Assembly: GCF_014200045.1 (NCBI RefSeq)
Contig: NZ_JACHOV010000005.1
Span: forward strand, 124,001-188,000
Direction: 5' to 3'
DNA from: Rhizorhapis suberifaciens
GTDB lineage: Bacteria > Pseudomonadota > Alphaproteobacteria > Sphingomonadales > Sphingomonadaceae
DNA: 64,000 nt
The notes under the pieces were generated by a model, which was given only the letters and a program-made list of their open reading frames with translations, was not told the origin of the DNA and ran no database searches. A program made the translations under genes and the position numbers. Shown here one piece after another: positions 35,836 to 43,961 of this stretch. How positions within the stretch are numbered: the stretch's first letter is position 1; each line of letters begins with the position of its first letter.

Positions 35836-38160
35836 ATGCCTTCTTTTGCTGCTGCGCTGGAAACCACTCTCCACAATGCGCTGACCCATGCATCGGAACG
35901 CCGTCACGAATATGCGACGCTGGAGCATCTGTTGCTCGCGCTTATCGATGACGAGCATGCTTCGAAAGTGATGCAGGCGTGCGGCGTGGACCTGGGTGAG
36001 CTTCAGGATGCAGTAACCGTTTATCTCGACAATGAGCTTGACTCGCTCAAGGTCGAGGGTGCGACCGACCCCTCCCCTACCAGCGGCTTTCAACGCGTGG
36101 TGCAGCGGGCCATTCTGCACGTCCAGTCTTCCGGAAAGGATGAAGTGACCGGCGCCAACGTTTTGGTCGCACTGTTTTCAGAGCGGGAAAGCTATGCCGT
36201 CTACTTCCTGCAGCAGCAGGACATGAGCCGTCTTGATGCGGTCAGCTATATCAGCCACGGCGTTGGCAAGGGTGTAAGCACGCCGGAGCCGCGCGAGGTG
36301 AAGGGCGCTGAGGAAGAAAAGGTTCAGAAGGCCGAAACGAAGAGCAAGAAGGAAAGCGCGCTCGATCAATTCACCGTCAATCTTAACGAGAAGGCAGCCC
36401 GGGGCAAGGTCGATCCGCTTATCGGCCGCGGGCCGGAGGTCGATCGCACGGTGCAGATTTTGTGCCGCCGGTCGAAAAATAACCCGCTCTATGTGGGCGA
36501 TCCCGGCGTGGGCAAGACCGCCATCGCGGAGGGCCTTGCGCGCAAGATCGTCGAAGGCGACGTGCCCGAAGTACTCAGGGAAGCCGTGATCTACTCACTG
36601 GACATGGGCGCGCTGTTGGCGGGCACGCGCTATCGCGGCGATTTCGAGGAGCGACTGAAGGCTGTCGTGAACGAGCTTGAAAAGCTTCCCCACGCAGTGC
36701 TCTTCATCGACGAGATTCACACCGTCATCGGCGCAGGCGCAACCAGCGGCGGCGCAATGGACGCATCGAACCTGCTGAAACCAGCCCTTTCAGGCGGGAC
36801 AATCCGCTGCATCGGTTCGACCACCTACAAGGAGTTTCGCAACCACTTCGAAAAGGACCGCGCGCTGCTCCGCCGGTTCCAGAAGATCGACGTCAACGAG
36901 CCGACGATCGATGACACCGTGAAGATCCTCGCGGGCCTTCGCAGCGCCTTCGAAAATCATCACAAGGTCAAGTACACGCCAGACGCCATCAAGGCAGCCG
37001 TGGAGCTTTCCGCTCGTTACATCAATGACCGGAAGCTGCCCGACAAGGCGATCGACGTGATCGACGAGGTCGGCGCGATGCAGATGCTGGTGCCGCCCGC
37101 CAAACGGCGCAAGACCATCACCTCGAAAGAAATCGAGGCGGTCATCGCGACGATGGCGCGCATTCCTCCCAAGTCGGTTTCGTCCGATGACAAGGCCACG
37201 CTGGAAACACTCGATACCGACCTGAAGCGCGTCGTGTTCGGCCAAAACAAGGCGATCGAGGTGTTGTCTAGTGCCATCAAGCTGAGCCGTGCCGGTCTGC
37301 GTGATCCTGACAAACCCATCGGCAACTATCTCTTCTCCGGCCCCACCGGCGTGGGCAAGACCGAGGTTGCCCGCCAACTCGCGACCCTGCTTGGCATTCC
37401 GCTGCAGCGGTTCGACATGTCGGAATATATGGAACGCCATTCCGTCAGCCGCCTTATCGGCGCACCTCCGGGCTATGTGGGCTATGACCAGGGCGGTCTC
37501 CTGACCGACGCAGTGGATCAGCAACCGCATTGCGTCCTGTTGCTCGACGAGATCGAAAAGGCGCATCCCGATCTGTTCAACATCCTGTTGCAGGTCATGG
37601 ACAATGGGAAGCTGACTGACCATCACGGCAAGACCGTAGATTTCCGCAATGTAATCCTCATCATGACGACCAATGCCGGCGCAAGCGACATGGCGCGCGA
37701 AGGTATCGGCTTTGGCGATGTCATCAGCAAGGAGGATGCCAGCGAGGAAGCCGTCAAGCGGCTCTTCACGCCGGAATTCCGCAACCGCCTCGACGCCATC
37801 GTGCCTTTCAGCTACCTGCCGCCCGAAGTGGTCGCTCGCGTGGTCGAAAAGTTCATCTTGCAGCTCGAATTGCAGCTGGCTGATCGCGACGTGCATATCA
37901 CGCTGGAGGAAGATGCCAAGGCATGGCTCACCGAACGGGGCTATGACAAGCTCTATGGCGCACGCCCCATGGGCCGCCTCATTCAGGAGAAGATCAAGCA
38001 GCCGCTCGCTGAAGAACTGCTCTTTGGCAAGCTGGTCCATGGCGGCGAAGTCCATGTGCGCCTAAAGGACGATGCCCTGAGCTTCGAAATCACCCCCGCC
38101 CCGCCCAAGCGTCCGAAAAAGGGCGGTGGCGAGAAAAAGGCCGCGGCCAAGGCGAAGTAA
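35836..38160 (+). CDS. clpA: ATP-dependent Clp protease ATP-binding subunit ClpA
   Basis: 774 aa AAA+ unfoldase that feeds substrates to ClpP. An N-domain occupies residues 1-140, D1 has GDPGVGKTAIAEGL and LFIDEIHTVIG, and D2 has GPTGVGKTEVARQL and LLLDEIEKAHPD. A REGIGFGDV segment corresponds to the IGL/IGF loop that docks ClpP. The C-terminus is a Lys-rich tail (KKGGGEKKAAAKAK). clpS is not next to it in the 160 bases upstream. The ATG has AGGAGTAG in front of it. Confidence 0.94.
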   Translation: MPSFAAALETTLHNALTHASERRHEYATLEHLLLALIDDEHASKVMQACGVDLGELQDAVTVYLDNELDSLKVEGATDPSPTSGFQRVVQRAILHVQSSGKDEVTGANVLVALFSERESYAVYFLQQQDMSRLDAVSYISHGVGKGVSTPEPREVKGAEEEKVQKAETKSKKESALDQFTVNLNEKAARGKVDPLIGRGPEVDRTVQILCRRSKNNPLYVGDPGVGKTAIAEGLARKIVEGDVPEVLREAVIYSLDMGALLAGTRYRGDFEERLKAVVNELEKLPHAVLFIDEIHTVIGAGATSGGAMDASNLLKPALSGGTIRCIGSTTYKEFRNHFEKDRALLRRFQKIDVNEPTIDDTVKILAGLRSAFENHHKVKYTPDAIKAAVELSARYINDRKLPDKAIDVIDEVGAMQMLVPPAKRRKTITSKEIEAVIATMARIPPKSVSSDDKATLETLDTDLKRVVFGQNKAIEVLSSAIKLSRAGLRDPDKPIGNYLFSGPTGVGKTEVARQLATLLGIPLQRFDMSEYMERHSVSRLIGAPPGYVGYDQGGLLTDAVDQQPHCVLLLDEIEKAHPDLFNILLQVMDNGKLTDHHGKTVDFRNVILIMTTNAGASDMAREGIGFGDVISKEDASEEAVKRLFTPEFRNRLDAIVPFSYLPPEVVARVVEKFILQLELQLADRDVHITLEEDAKAWLTERGYDKLYGARPMGRLIQEKIKQPLAEELLFGKLVHGGEVHVRLKDDALSFEITPAPPKRPKKGGGEKKAAAKAK

Positions 38161-38299
38161 AGGAAGGGGGCGGGATGGTTGGATTTCTGTCAGGCGGCTT
38201 TTGGCGCGGCGGGAGCAATAGCTCGCCATCGAGGCGATGGAAAACCCTACGCGCATGGTTGTCGTGCAGCATGCCAATTCGCCAGTGTTTTTCGTACAT
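38090..38299 (-). CDS. Possible small hypothetical protein antisense to clpA end
   Basis: About 69 aa if started at the ATG of MYEKHWRIGMLHDNHARR; the frame continues upstream to a GTG at 38329. The N-terminal 40 residues look protein-like (RRVFHRLDGELLLPPRQ), while the last 23 residues run antisense into the clpA 3' end. No convincing ribosome site. Equally this could be chance. The rest of the 284-base gap between clpA and the hydrolase shows nothing else. Confidence 0.25.
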   Translation of the reverse strand: MYEKHWRIGMLHDNHARRVFHRLDGELLLPPRQKPPDRNPTIPPPSFTSPWPRPFSRHRPFSDAWAGRG

Positions 38300-38444
38300 T
38301 GGAATGGGCGCATAGAAAACTGTGATCACGCCGAAACCAAATGACCCACAATCATGTGATTTCCGTCAGGCTCAGGAGGGCGGAATTCGCATCACTACCG
38401 TTGGAAAAATGAGCTATGATCCTCTAAATTGGGAGAGGTGAAAT

Positions 38445-39155
38445 ATGGCTGATGTTGTGCTCGTTCATGGATCTATGCACGGCGCGTGGTGCTGGGACCT
38501 CGTAACCCCGCTTCTGGCTGATTTAGGGCACACAGTCCAAGCAATCGACTTACCGGGGCAAGGCGCGGACACCACGCCAGCACAGGATGTAACCGCTGAT
38601 GATTGGGCCGAAGCCGTCGCGTGCGCGGTGCGGTCAGCCAAAGGTCCCGTGGTTCTGGTGGGCCACAGCATGGGCGGCACGGCGGTCTCCCAAGGCGCGG
38701 AGCGCGTTTCCGACCGGGTGCGAGGGATTATCTACATTAGCGCAATTATGATTCCCGCTGGCGAGACGATCCTGTCGGCGTGTCCCGAGGTGCTGGAAAT
38801 CGCTGAGAAGACCGCGCAAGAAGTACCCGATCCGGCCTCTGCGGCGATCCGCCTCTTATATGGACACACGCCGCCCGAGCTTGCCGCCATGGCGATTGAA
38901 CGCCTGCGACCTCAACCGGAGCAGGTCGTCAGCGCGCCGATAGTGATTACGGATGACCATTATGGACGGATTCCCCGCGCCTATATTGAGTGCGAAGACG
39001 ATGGCATTGTACCTCTGGCTGTCCAACGGAGGATGCAGCAGGCCTTGCCGTGTAGCCCGGTCGTGACAATGCCCGGCGACCATTCTCCGTTCCTGTCTGC
39101 GCCGAGCGTACTCGCTCGTCATGTCGATCAGATTGCGCGGGAATTTTGCTCCTAG
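38445..39155 (+). CDS. Alpha/beta-fold hydrolase
   Basis: 236 aa esterase-like protein. VLVHGSMHGAWCWDLV is the oxyanion-hole region, LVGHSMGGTAVSQ holds the nucleophile Ser near residue 74, and a late MPGDHSPFLSAP gives the catalytic His. The pattern recalls plant methylesterase and hydroxynitrile-lyase-like enzymes; the substrate is unknown. GGGAGAGG lies 6 bases before the ATG. The gene stands alone: divergent or unlinked on both sides. Confidence 0.85.
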   Translation: MADVVLVHGSMHGAWCWDLVTPLLADLGHTVQAIDLPGQGADTTPAQDVTADDWAEAVACAVRSAKGPVVLVGHSMGGTAVSQGAERVSDRVRGIIYISAIMIPAGETILSACPEVLEIAEKTAQEVPDPASAAIRLLYGHTPPELAAMAIERLRPQPEQVVSAPIVITDDHYGRIPRAYIECEDDGIVPLAVQRRMQQALPCSPVVTMPGDHSPFLSAPSVLARHVDQIAREFCS

Positions 39156-39428
39156 AACTTCTCGTTTCTCCATGTGCACAGAGAAGCCGCTTCGATGCGA
39201 TTCCACGCCTAAGCAAACCATCGCCTTTCCGCCAATCCCGGCAGCTTCGCCGAACGCACCACAAACAGGTATTTCTCGGCCAGCACCTGCTTTCGGGCGT
39301 GCCGGAAGGCCGCATGTATGGCCGCCTATGGTCGTTTCGAGACCGTCGGTTAAGCGTACTGGTAGCCGATTGGGCAATATGAAACATCTGGCAAAAAGCG
39401 CCACGCCAAACGCCCCAAACCTTCCCGC
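39156..39428. other. Intergenic stretch without a recognised gene
   Basis: Between the alpha/beta hydrolase and the terminator of the CsgG-like gene. I see no credible ORF, RNA or repeat on either strand. The 600-base minus-strand frame that crosses it runs antisense through the hydrolase and is taken as a shadow. Confidence 0.5.
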
Positions 39429-39473
39429 AAAAAATTGAAGGGCGGTCTTCCCCACAAGGGGGAAGCCGCCCTT
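39429..39473 (-). terminator. Terminator after the CsgG-like gene
   Basis: AAGGGCGG-T-CTTCCCC and GGGGAAG-CCGCCCTT form a 15-bp stem with one bulge. On the minus strand it is followed by CAATTTTTTG, a good U-tract. Confidence 0.8.
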
Positions 39474-39497
39474 TCTCCTCTCCTAGCTCTTCGAAAC

Positions 39498-40268
39498 TTA
39501 CTTTACGGCCACAGGCGCCGCCGCGCTGGGATCGAGTGGCAGGCCGCCAAGCTGCGTTACCATCTGCTTGTACGCATCCAGATAGGCGAGCACGATCACC
39601 TGCCCGACATCTGTATTCTGGTAGCTCGAGCCGCCGGCCGCAGCGAGACCGCCCCCCCACCAGCCGCCAGCACCGCCGCCAAAGCCGACATCGGATTTAC
39701 GCGCATAGCCTTCGACCAGCCGCTCCTGTTCGGTGGTGCGCGAATTGACGAGCGTCAGCGTGACATTGGCTTCCTTCTTGCTGACCTTCAGTCCGCCGAG
39801 AAGCGCGCCAGCGCCTCCGCCGACAAAGCCGCCCAGCATGCCACCCAATCCAAATCCGCCGCTATTGGCATTCTTGGTGACAAGGTCGGGCACGATAAAA
39901 TAATCGGCCGCCTTCACCTGAGCGCGCCCGATATTGGAGCCCCGCTGCAACTCGCCATTATCGGCAAGAGCGCGTTCGATATTGCGGCTCTGCAAGCCCT
40001 TGCCGCGGTCGACAAGGCCAAAGCAGCCGGACTTCATGACGAACAATTTGATGATCGCTTCCGGCGAGCCCAGGTTCAGTGCCGTCCACCACTGATTGTC
40101 CGGCTCAACCACCGCAACGGTGCCAAGCTTCTTGGTGCAGATCGGAATTTCAGCGACGCCCTTCTGTTTCTGCTTTTCGGCCGAAGACTTGTCAGCGGCG
40201 AATGCCGGTGAGACTGCAGTCGCACACAGAGCTATCGAAAGGACGGACGAAACTATTCTCTTCAACAC
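39498..40268 (-). CDS. CsgG/HfaB family exported protein
   Basis: About 256 aa. Signal peptide VLKRIVSSVLSIALCATAVSPAFA, then a mature domain with VMKSGCFGLVDRGKGLQSRN near residue 85 and AADYFIVPDLVTKNANSGG, typical of the CsgG fold of outer-membrane curli or holdfast secretion channels. The glycine-rich loop (GGMLGGFVGGGAGALLGG) interrupts the fold. It lacks the lipobox of classical CsgG. The start is taken as the GTG at 40266-40268 with GGGGG upstream. No curli or holdfast genes are near, so its client is unknown. Confidence 0.75.
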   Translation of the reverse strand: MLKRIVSSVLSIALCATAVSPAFAADKSSAEKQKQKGVAEIPICTKKLGTVAVVEPDNQWWTALNLGSPEAIIKLFVMKSGCFGLVDRGKGLQSRNIERALADNGELQRGSNIGRAQVKAADYFIVPDLVTKNANSGGFGLGGMLGGFVGGGAGALLGGLKVSKKEANVTLTLVNSRTTEQERLVEGYARKSDVGFGGGAGGWWGGGLAAAGGSSYQNTDVGQVIVLAYLDAYKQMVTQLGGLPLDPSAAAPVAVK

Positions 40269-40445
40269 ATCTACCCCCTGTATTGATGCTATGCTCAGCG
40301 GACGCTGGCAGGATTCGTGATGATGCGACCCTGTTTGAACTAATATTAGCAAAACCAAAGCCTAAAAAACAGAGCTATCCTTTAGCTCGCGCAACGAAGG
40401 GCTTGCGACGCACTACATCGCCATACAGGAGGGAAAGGCAAAACG

Positions 40446-41048
40446 ATGAGCAAGATTATATTCTATCATAATCCCAGGTCGCGCGCCGCGATGGTTCATT
40501 GGATGTTGGAGGAAGCGGGAGCGGAATATGAGATCCGCCTCATAGACTTGAAAAAAAACGAGAACAGGACACCGGAATTTCTAGCGCTCAACCCCATGGG
40601 AAAGGTGCCCGCGATCCTAGTCGACGGAACTCCAATCACGGAAACGCCTGCAATCATGGCCTGGCTGGCGGATGCCTATCCTGCCGCCAATCTGGCTCCA
40701 CCCGTGGGATCGCCCGAGCGTGGCGCATGGTATCGCTGGCTGTTCTTTGGCGGAAGCTGCTTTGAGCCCGCACTTGTCGACAAGATGTTTGACCGGCCGG
40801 CTCCGAGGCCCGGAGCCCTGGGGTGGGGCAGCTATGAAGCTGTGCTTGGCACTCTTGAAAAAGGACTTCACCCCGGCCCCTACCTATTGGGAGAAAGCTT
40901 CAGCGCTGCCGACATCTATATCGGTGCGGAACTGAACTGGGCTATGATGTTCGGCGCTCCGGGAATTAAGGACAATCCGGTTTTTACGAATTATGTCGAT
41001 CGGCTCACCGCCCGCCCTGCCTATCGGCGGACATTGCCGTCGGCTTAA
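40446..41048 (+). CDS. Glutathione S-transferase family protein
   Basis: 200 aa. The N-terminal thioredoxin-like domain has YHNPRSRAAMVHWMLEEAG, NPMGKVPAILVDGTPITETPAI (with cis-Pro and the glutathione-binding Glu/Thr), and the C-terminal helical domain has GESFSAADIYIGAEL. The catalytic Ser/Cys type is unclear: a Ser occurs at residue 12. AGGAGGGAAAGG lies in front of the ATG. It stands between two minus-strand units. Confidence 0.88.
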   Translation: MSKIIFYHNPRSRAAMVHWMLEEAGAEYEIRLIDLKKNENRTPEFLALNPMGKVPAILVDGTPITETPAIMAWLADAYPAANLAPPVGSPERGAWYRWLFFGGSCFEPALVDKMFDRPAPRPGALGWGSYEAVLGTLEKGLHPGPYLLGESFSAADIYIGAELNWAMMFGAPGIKDNPVFTNYVDRLTARPAYRRTLPSA

Positions 41049-41059
41049 CGGCATAGATG

Positions 41060-41081
41060 CTCCTGCATGGCATTGCAGGAG
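41060..41081. repeat. Hairpin between convergent genes
   Basis: CTCCTGCA and TGCAGGAG pair perfectly over 8 bp with a TGGCAT loop. It lies in the 52 bases between the GST and response-regulator genes and may help terminate both transcripts, though no T-run follows. Confidence 0.45.
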
Positions 41082-41100
41082 GACATTCACTCATCCCAAA

Positions 41101-41898
41101 TCAATGTACGAAGCGCGCCACCACATCCCGGTAGGATCGGCTGACCTTCACCTGCGCCCCTGAGTCCAGCACCAGGAAGCATTCGCCATTGGTGTGCGGC
41201 TTTACCTGCCGCACCTGGCTTAGGTTCACGATGGTGGAGCGATGCACGCGCTGAAAATTGCGCGGGTCGAGCCGCTTTTCCAAATCCTTCATCGTTTCAC
41301 GCAAGATCAGGCTGTTATCGGCCGTGTAGATGCACATATAATCGCCCGCCGCGTCGATGCGTTCGATCGTGTCGACGTCCACGCGGAATATCTGCCCCCG
41401 ATCCTTGATGTTGATGAGCTTTTCGTAGCGGCTGGAAGCGGGAGTATCCTCTTCCGGGAAATCCGATATCGCATCTGGCGCGACCTCCGCCAGTACCTCC
41501 CGCAAACGCTCCACCTCCTGCACATTGCGCTTTTCCGCCAAACGCTGCCGCACGCGGTCCAGCGCGTCGGCTAGCCGGTCTTCATCAACGGGCTTCATCA
41601 GATAGTCGACTGCCTGCGCTTCAAATGCACGAATGGCGTGGTCGCTATATGCCGTCACAAAGATGAACAATGGCGGCTCTATTTCCATCATGCCCTGAAC
41701 GACGGAAAACCCATCAAAGCCAGGCATCTGAATATCGAGGAACACAAGGTCGGGCTTGTGCGTCTTTATCGAGCGGATGGCTTCGCGGCCATTAAGACAG
41801 GTGTCGATGATCTCGACGTCTTCATGCGCTTCGAGCCGGAGTTTGAGACCCTGAATGGCCAGGCTTTCATCGTCCACCAGGATCGTTCTGATCGTCAT
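41101..41898 (-). CDS. LytTR-type response regulator
   Basis: 265 aa. Receiver domain at residues 1-120 with DDESLAIQGLKLRL and the phospho-acceptor Asp in LVFLDIQMPGFDG near residue 55. A linker of about 40 residues follows, then a LytTR DNA-binding domain at the C-terminus (RVHRSTIVNLSQVRQVKPH and VKVSRSYRDVVARF). It overlaps the sensor kinase gene as ATGA, so they are one operon and presumably one signalling pair. The target genes are unknown. Confidence 0.92.
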   Translation of the reverse strand: MTIRTILVDDESLAIQGLKLRLEAHEDVEIIDTCLNGREAIRSIKTHKPDLVFLDIQMPGFDGFSVVQGMMEIEPPLFIFVTAYSDHAIRAFEAQAVDYLMKPVDEDRLADALDRVRQRLAEKRNVQEVERLREVLAEVAPDAISDFPEEDTPASSRYEKLINIKDRGQIFRVDVDTIERIDAAGDYMCIYTADNSLILRETMKDLEKRLDPRNFQRVHRSTIVNLSQVRQVKPHTNGECFLVLDSGAQVKVSRSYRDVVARFVH

Positions 41899-42992
41899 GC
41901 AGCAACCTTTGCTTGTTCTTCCGTTACGTTCGGCATTTCGATAATCACCGAAAATCCGCCGCCGGGCGTAGAACGCGTCTCCAGGCTTTGCCGTTCCCCG
42001 AAAGCCTGAAATAAGCGGTCGCGTATGTTCGCGAGCCCGACGCCCATGGATGTTTTCGGACGGACATCGGCTTCATTCAATCCCGGACCCGTGTCCGACA
42101 CGATGATCCGGACGTTTTCACCGGCAGGCTGCGCTGTAATGGATATTTCCGCACCCTCTTCCTTGGGGGTGACGGCATATTTGATGGCATTTTCCACCAG
42201 GGGCTGCAGCAAAAGCGAAGGCAATCGCGCCCGCGCGACCGCTGGGTCGATTTCGAAAATCGGCCTCAATCGATCCTCAAAGCGCATCTTTTCAATTTCA
42301 AGATATAGCTTCAGTGTCTCCACCTCCTGCGACAGCGTCACTTGGGCCGTCGGCTCATTGATAAGGGTGTAACGAAGAAAGGAGGACAGGCGCGACAACA
42401 TGGCATTGGCGCGTTCCGTCTGTTTCAGAAGCACCAGGGTAGAAATGCTGTTCAGCGTATTGAACAGGAAATGCGGATTGAGCTGATAGCGCAGCATGGC
42501 GAGCTGCGCGCTGGACGCCTGGCTTTCCAACTGCTGAAGCTGATCCGCCTGCTGTTCAATCGTCAGGAAAAAGTTGATCGCATAATATAGCGCGGACCAT
42601 GCGCCGAGCAGCGTGAAATTGATGTAAAAGGCGCCAAGGAAAAGCTGAAGGCCCGCCGTGTCACTCGTTTGGTTTTGCGTGGAAAATACCCACGCATCGA
42701 TCACCGCCGCCGCTGTTGCCGCGACCAGCACCACCACGATCGACACGACCCAGGTGACGAACGGACGTTGCTTGAGCAGCGCTCGGAACATCACCGCCAT
42801 CAGCAAGGTGAGCGAATAGCCGGTGATCGTGGAGATCAGCACTGGTACGAGGAAGGAAATGGGTTGACTGTTGGCTAGGCCAGAGAGGCCGCGCAGCATC
42901 AGTGCCCCAAACCAGCCCAATGACTGCAGGTTCCAGAACGCGCGGTTCTTGTCCTCGAAAAACGGCTTTGGTTTGATAGGAAGCACTGCCAT
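41895..42992 (-). CDS. LytS-type sensor histidine kinase
   Basis: 365 aa. Four hydrophobic helices fill residues 20-150 (for example SFLVPVLISTITGYSLTLLM and VVSIVVVLVAATAAAVIDAW) without a recognised extracellular sensor domain. The His_kinase box QLNPHFLFNTLNSISTL near residue 170 has the phospho-His, followed by a HATPase domain with LLQPLVENAIKYAV and SDTGPGLN. It starts at the ATG at 42990-42992 and is divergent from the HD-domain gene. Confidence 0.92.
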   Translation of the reverse strand: MAVLPIKPKPFFEDKNRAFWNLQSLGWFGALMLRGLSGLANSQPISFLVPVLISTITGYSLTLLMAVMFRALLKQRPFVTWVVSIVVVLVAATAAAVIDAWVFSTQNQTSDTAGLQLFLGAFYINFTLLGAWSALYYAINFFLTIEQQADQLQQLESQASSAQLAMLRYQLNPHFLFNTLNSISTLVLLKQTERANAMLSRLSSFLRYTLINEPTAQVTLSQEVETLKLYLEIEKMRFEDRLRPIFEIDPAVARARLPSLLLQPLVENAIKYAVTPKEEGAEISITAQPAGENVRIIVSDTGPGLNEADVRPKTSMGVGLANIRDRLFQAFGERQSLETRSTPGGGFSVIIEMPNVTEEQAKVAA

Positions 42993-43212
42993 GAGGCTTT
43001 CTTATAGGCTTTTTAATCTGGTTTGAAGATTATGAATATCGGACGGGGGCGCGACGACCGATAAATGTCGCTTCATTCCCGAACAATTGGAAATGCCAGC
43101 TTTATCCTATATTCAGCTCTTGAAAGCGGGTAGGCTGCCTGAATTAGCCAAGCGATCAGGTCCAGTCCTCCGCTTACAATCGCCCCGGCCAGGGGTGCGG
43201 TTGGAGAAATAC

Positions 43213-43809
43213 ATGACAGAGAAGAAAACAAGCGGCCCAGACTTTAGCGCGTTGACCGAGGCCACACCCGCAGACTGGCAACACATAACGGGAAAGCTTG
43301 CAAGCTTTGCCGACCGGCTTCCAGACCGCGTTCTTGCCCATCTGCAGCTGCTGGAAGGCGATGGCGGCGGCTTTCCGGTGGATCGGCTGCAGCACTGCCT
43401 GCAAACTGCAACGCTAGCGTATCGGGACGGGCGCGACGAGGAATTCGTGGTGATGGCCCTGCTCCACGACATCGGCGACATTTTATCCATATACAGCCAT
43501 GCCGATATGGCGGCGGCGCTCTTGAAACCCTTTGTTTCGAACGAAACTCATTGGATCGTGCAGCAACACGGGTTGTTTCAAGGCTATTATTTCTTTCATC
43601 ATATCGGTCTGGATCGTGACGCACGCGAGGTTTTTCGTGGCCACCCCTGTTTTGCAGCGGCAGCCGAATTCGTTGAAAAATATGATCAGCGCGCGTTTGA
43701 TGCTCGCTACGACACCGCACCGCTCAGCTTTTTCGAACCCATGGTGCGTCGTGTGATGGCGGAACCCCGAAACGCTTTCATTTCCCGCAATACCGTTAAT
43801 CTAAGCTGA
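43213..43809 (+). CDS. HD-domain protein, PhnZ/MIOX-like
   Basis: 198 aa. Metal-ligand histidines and aspartate appear as RLQHC (H61), LLHDIGD (H85, D86), YSHADMA (H96) and QQHGLF (H119), with a later VEKYDQRAFDARYDT and FFEPMVRRVM. The helical arrangement and the final YDQ-FD motif recall the mixed-valent di-iron oxygenases related to PhnZ, TmpB and MIOX rather than phosphohydrolases. No phosphonate genes are near, so the substrate is open. The start has GGAG 6 bases upstream of ATG 43213; the longer frame from 43087 is not used. It is followed by rsh. Confidence 0.75.
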   Translation: MTEKKTSGPDFSALTEATPADWQHITGKLASFADRLPDRVLAHLQLLEGDGGGFPVDRLQHCLQTATLAYRDGRDEEFVVMALLHDIGDILSIYSHADMAAALLKPFVSNETHWIVQQHGLFQGYYFFHHIGLDRDAREVFRGHPCFAAAAEFVEKYDQRAFDARYDTAPLSFFEPMVRRVMAEPRNAFISRNTVNLS

Positions 43810-43961
43810 TCGTTGTCCCCGCACCGGAGTCCACATTCGGCTTTGAAAAACCATCCGTTCCCTTGGCTCGGAGGGAGCGATGGCGGCAAATCGGCCACAT
43901 CGCCGCGCCCGCCGCAGTTTTTTGTTGCATGGCGGCAAAAATGCCCCACATCATCTTGGGG

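Noticed and set aside
36790-38055. 421-aa minus-strand frame inside clpA
   Set aside because: Runs antisense through conserved AAA+ motifs; composition is that of a shadow.
38856-39660. Two overlapping minus-strand frames downstream of the alpha/beta hydrolase
   Set aside because: They overlap the hydrolase antisense and cross a terminator; no domain is recognisable.
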